DNA from: Cytophagales bacterium
Lineage (GTDB): Bacteria; Bacteroidota; Bacteroidia; Cytophagales; Cyclobacteriaceae
Assembly: GCA_024643485.1 (NCBI GenBank)
Contig: JAHEMU010000123.1
Span: 1 to 7,496 of the forward strand
Reading direction: 5' to 3'
DNA length: 7,496 nucleotides
Of this stretch, positions 5,687-7,496 are shown piece by piece. Under the pieces are notes generated by a model. It saw nothing but the letters and a program-made list of their open reading frames with translations. It was not told the origin of the DNA and did not search any database. Every line of letters begins with the position of its first letter. Within the stretch, counting starts at the first letter, position 1. Made by a program: the position numbers and the translations under genes.

Positions 5687-7210
5687 ATGAGACAATATTT
5701 TAATTTGTTCGACCTTTCTCAAAAGGTAAATTATAAAAATGAAATTCTTTCAGGCTTAACGGTAGCTCTTGCCCTAATCCCAGAAGCAGTAGCTTTCGCT
5801 TTAATCGCGGGGTTATCTCCATTAACAGGACTTTACGCCGCCTTTATGATGGGTATTGTCACGTCTATTTTAGGAGGTCGGCCGGGAATGATATCCGGAG
5901 CAACTGGAGCTGTAGCGGTTGTAATCGCATCATTAGCCATTTCACATGGTGTAGAATATGTTTTTGCGGCGGTTGTCCTTGCGGGTGTTCTGCAATTATT
6001 AGCAGGTGTTTTACGACTTGGAAAACTCATGCGATTAGTTCCACATCCTGTAATTTTTGGATTTGTTAATGGATTGGCTATCATCATCTTTATGTCGCAG
6101 CTCGACCAATTCAAAGATAATGACGGGAATTGGCTGACTGGTGGTTCCCTCTATTTATTTCTAGGATTGGTATTAATAACCATGTTGATCATCTGGGGGC
6201 TGCCTAAAATTAGTAAGGCAATACCAGCTTCTCTAGTCGCCATTTTATCTATTTTTGGTATTGTGGTTGCGTTCGGCCTAGATACCAAAACGGTTGGGGA
6301 TATGGCGAGTATTCAAGGTGGGTTTCCTCCCTTTCATTTACCCGATGTACCTTTAACTTGGGAAATGTTTATGATCATTTTACCGTATTCGGCCATAGTA
6401 GCTGGTGTTGGTTTAATTGAAAGTTTGTTGACTTTAAATATCATCGATGAGATTACCCAAACTCGTGGACGTGGAAATAAAGAAGCTGTAGCTCAAGGTA
6501 TTGCCAACATGCTTTCAGGAATATTTTCTGGAATGGGAGGATGTGCTATGATCGGCCAAAGTTTAATTAATATTTCTGCTGGTGCACGAGCACGTTTATC
6601 AGGAATTGTTGCCGCCTCATTTTTACTTATTTTCATCATGTTTGGTGCAAGTATGATTGAACAACTTCCCATGGCAGCACTCACCGGGTTGATGATTATG
6701 GTTGCTATAGGAACCTTTGAGTGGGCTAGTTTAAAAACATTTAAACGGATGCCTAAATCTGACATTTTCGTAATGGTATTAGTAACTCTTGTAACAGCGG
6801 TATTACATAACCTTGCGCTTGCTGTAATTATCGGAGTTATTATTGCGGCATTGGTTTTTGCTTGGGACAATGCTAAACGAATCCGTGCAAGAAAATACAT
6901 CGATGAAAATGGAGTTAAACACTACGAAATTTACGGCCCTTTATTCTTTGGTTCTACCGCCGTTTTTCATGAAAAGTTCGATGTTCAGAGCGATCCTGAA
7001 GAAGTAATTATCGACTTTGCGGAAAGTAGAGTAGTGGACATGTCGGCCATTGAAGCTTTGAATAAATTAACAGAAAGGTATAAAAATGCTGGTAAACACA
7101 TACACTTAAAGCATTTAAGTCCAGATTGTAAAGCGTTATTGAAAAATGCCGAGGAAATTATTGATGTAAATGTGATGGAAGATCCTACATATAAACTTGC
7201 AGTAGACTAG
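5687..7210 (+). CDS. SulP/SLC26 family inorganic anion transporter with STAS domain
   Basis: A 507-residue inner-membrane protein. The transmembrane part (about residues 18-395) shows SulP signatures: PEAVAFALIAGLSPLTGLYA at 32-51, the ISGATGA stretch at 69-75 and GMGGCAMIGQSLINISAGAR at 282-301, with about a dozen hydrophobic segments. A cytoplasmic STAS domain follows at about 412-495, with IIDFAESRVVDMSAIEAL at 441-458; S453 lies where STAS proteins can be phosphorylated. The family moves sulfate, bicarbonate, dicarboxylates or similar anions, usually with H+ or Na+. The substrate cannot be read from sequence, and no sulfate-assimilation or carbonic-anhydrase gene lies beside it to help. 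The form resembles B. subtilis YbaR. The start is placed at the ATG 5687 because the protein family begins about there; a TTG at 5630 would add 19 polar residues. Confidence 0.94.
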   Translation: MRQYFNLFDLSQKVNYKNEILSGLTVALALIPEAVAFALIAGLSPLTGLYAAFMMGIVTSILGGRPGMISGATGAVAVVIASLAISHGVEYVFAAVVLAGVLQLLAGVLRLGKLMRLVPHPVIFGFVNGLAIIIFMSQLDQFKDNDGNWLTGGSLYLFLGLVLITMLIIWGLPKISKAIPASLVAILSIFGIVVAFGLDTKTVGDMASIQGGFPPFHLPDVPLTWEMFMIILPYSAIVAGVGLIESLLTLNIIDEITQTRGRGNKEAVAQGIANMLSGIFSGMGGCAMIGQSLINISAGARARLSGIVAASFLLIFIMFGASMIEQLPMAALTGLMIMVAIGTFEWASLKTFKRMPKSDIFVMVLVTLVTAVLHNLALAVIIGVIIAALVFAWDNAKRIRARKYIDENGVKHYEIYGPLFFGSTAVFHEKFDVQSDPEEVIIDFAESRVVDMSAIEALNKLTERYKNAGKHIHLKHLSPDCKALLKNAEEIIDVNVMEDPTYKLAVD

Positions 7211-7496
7211 TTTTAAAAAAGGTGTGTTTAATAATGCAAGTTCCATTTACTAAAAAGGATGGGACGTATTCATAGTATTTACATAGACGGGCAAGCCCCC
7301 AGCCCCCGTTTGAAATTTACTAAAATTTTATGGTATTAGTCGTCTATTAAACACTTATAAACGTTTAGTGAAATTAAGTATTTAAGATTCGTTATGAAGT
7401 TGACTTCTTTGATTGAAATGCGTTAATTGAACTGTGGGCAGGGGAATTGGGCCTTACCTTGGAACACTTTTTTTTTAAAGTATCAAAGCAAATAGG
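7211..7496. other. Intergenic tail without a recognisable gene
   Basis: No ORF of useful length, tRNA or rRNA is visible on either strand; only 10-13-codon ATG frames occur (for example at 7234 and 7394). The stretch holds a GC-rich patch at 7287-7309, the 10-bp palindrome TAAACGTTTA near 7357-7366, an inverted repeat GAAGT-TG-ACTTC at 7396-7407, and ACTTT/AAAGT arms around a T-run at 7466-7481. No clear GC stem plus U-tract terminator follows the SulP stop. It may hold the 3' untranslated region of SulP and the upstream region of a gene off the window. Confidence 0.5.
7287..7309. repeat. GC-rich patch with tandem AGCCCCC and ACGGG/CCCGT arms
   Basis: Within very AT-rich intergenic DNA, AGCCCCC occurs twice back to back (7294-7300, 7301-7307), flanked by ACGGG at 7287-7291 and CCCGT at 7305-7309, which can pair. 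An inner GGGC/GCCC pairing is also possible. It is about 75 bp past the SulP stop. It could be a transcript-end hairpin without a U-tract, or a copy of a dispersed GC-rich intergenic repeat; one copy in this window cannot tell. Confidence 0.35.

Noticed and set aside
5833..6900. Minus-strand frames at 5833-6114 and 6493-6900
   Set aside because: Antisense to the SulP membrane domain; their Ala/Thr/Ile-rich composition is the complement of hydrophobic codons.
5042..7210. MsrB plus SulP as a sulfur-metabolism unit
   Set aside because: They are divergent, MsrB acts on protein methionine oxidation, and SulP proteins often carry bicarbonate or other anions; the shared sulfur theme is nominal.
7234..7275. 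13-codon ATG frame after SulP, and a 10-codon one at 7394
   Set aside because: Too short, with no supporting ribosome-binding site or recognisable peptide; expected by chance.
7466..7481. ACTTT/AAAGT arms around a T-run as a terminator
   Set aside because: The stem is all A-T except one pair and overlaps the T-run itself; there is no GC stem before it.

Overview
The window looks like ordinary chromosome from a member of the Bacteroidota, probably a Cytophagales- or Flavobacteriia-like bacterium. The supporting signs are strongly AT-rich DNA, almost no Shine-Dalgarno sequences ahead of start codons, two perfect matches to the Bacteroidota -7 promoter consensus TAnnTTTG, and protein types that are common in that phylum. 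The genus cannot be fixed from sequence reading alone.

Layout from left to right: (1) the N-terminal 120 codons of a DEAD-box RNA helicase on the minus strand, cut by the window edge; (2) a secreted gamma-glutamyltransferase-family Ntn hydrolase on the minus strand; (3) a 204-bp divergent intergenic region; (4) on the plus strand, a class V PLP enzyme of the VC1184 cysteine-desulfurase-like type, followed after 16 bp by a lipoprotein NodB-type polysaccharide deacetylase, probably one operon; (5) methionine-(R)-sulfoxide reductase MsrB on the minus strand, whose stop lies 3 bp from the deacetylase stop; (6) a 198-bp divergent region; (7) a SulP/SLC26 anion transporter with a C-terminal STAS domain on the plus strand; (8) a 286-bp tail with no recognisable gene but with a conspicuous GC-rich patch.

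I found no mobile element, CRISPR array, tRNA, rRNA or defence system. The best leads are biochemical. The GGT-family protein keeps its catalytic threonine and Gly-Gly motif, but the residues that hold the glutamate alpha-carboxylate and alpha-amino groups in classical GGT all appear to be replaced. The neighbouring desulfurase-like enzyme has Tyr where SufS has its catalytic Cys. The deacetylase has a large insertion between its first two metal-site motifs. Each enzyme therefore probably acts on a substrate different from its textbook namesake. Whether the three divergently arranged genes work together on one amino-acid or peptidoglycan-type conjugate is speculation. The helicase, MsrB and SulP look routine.
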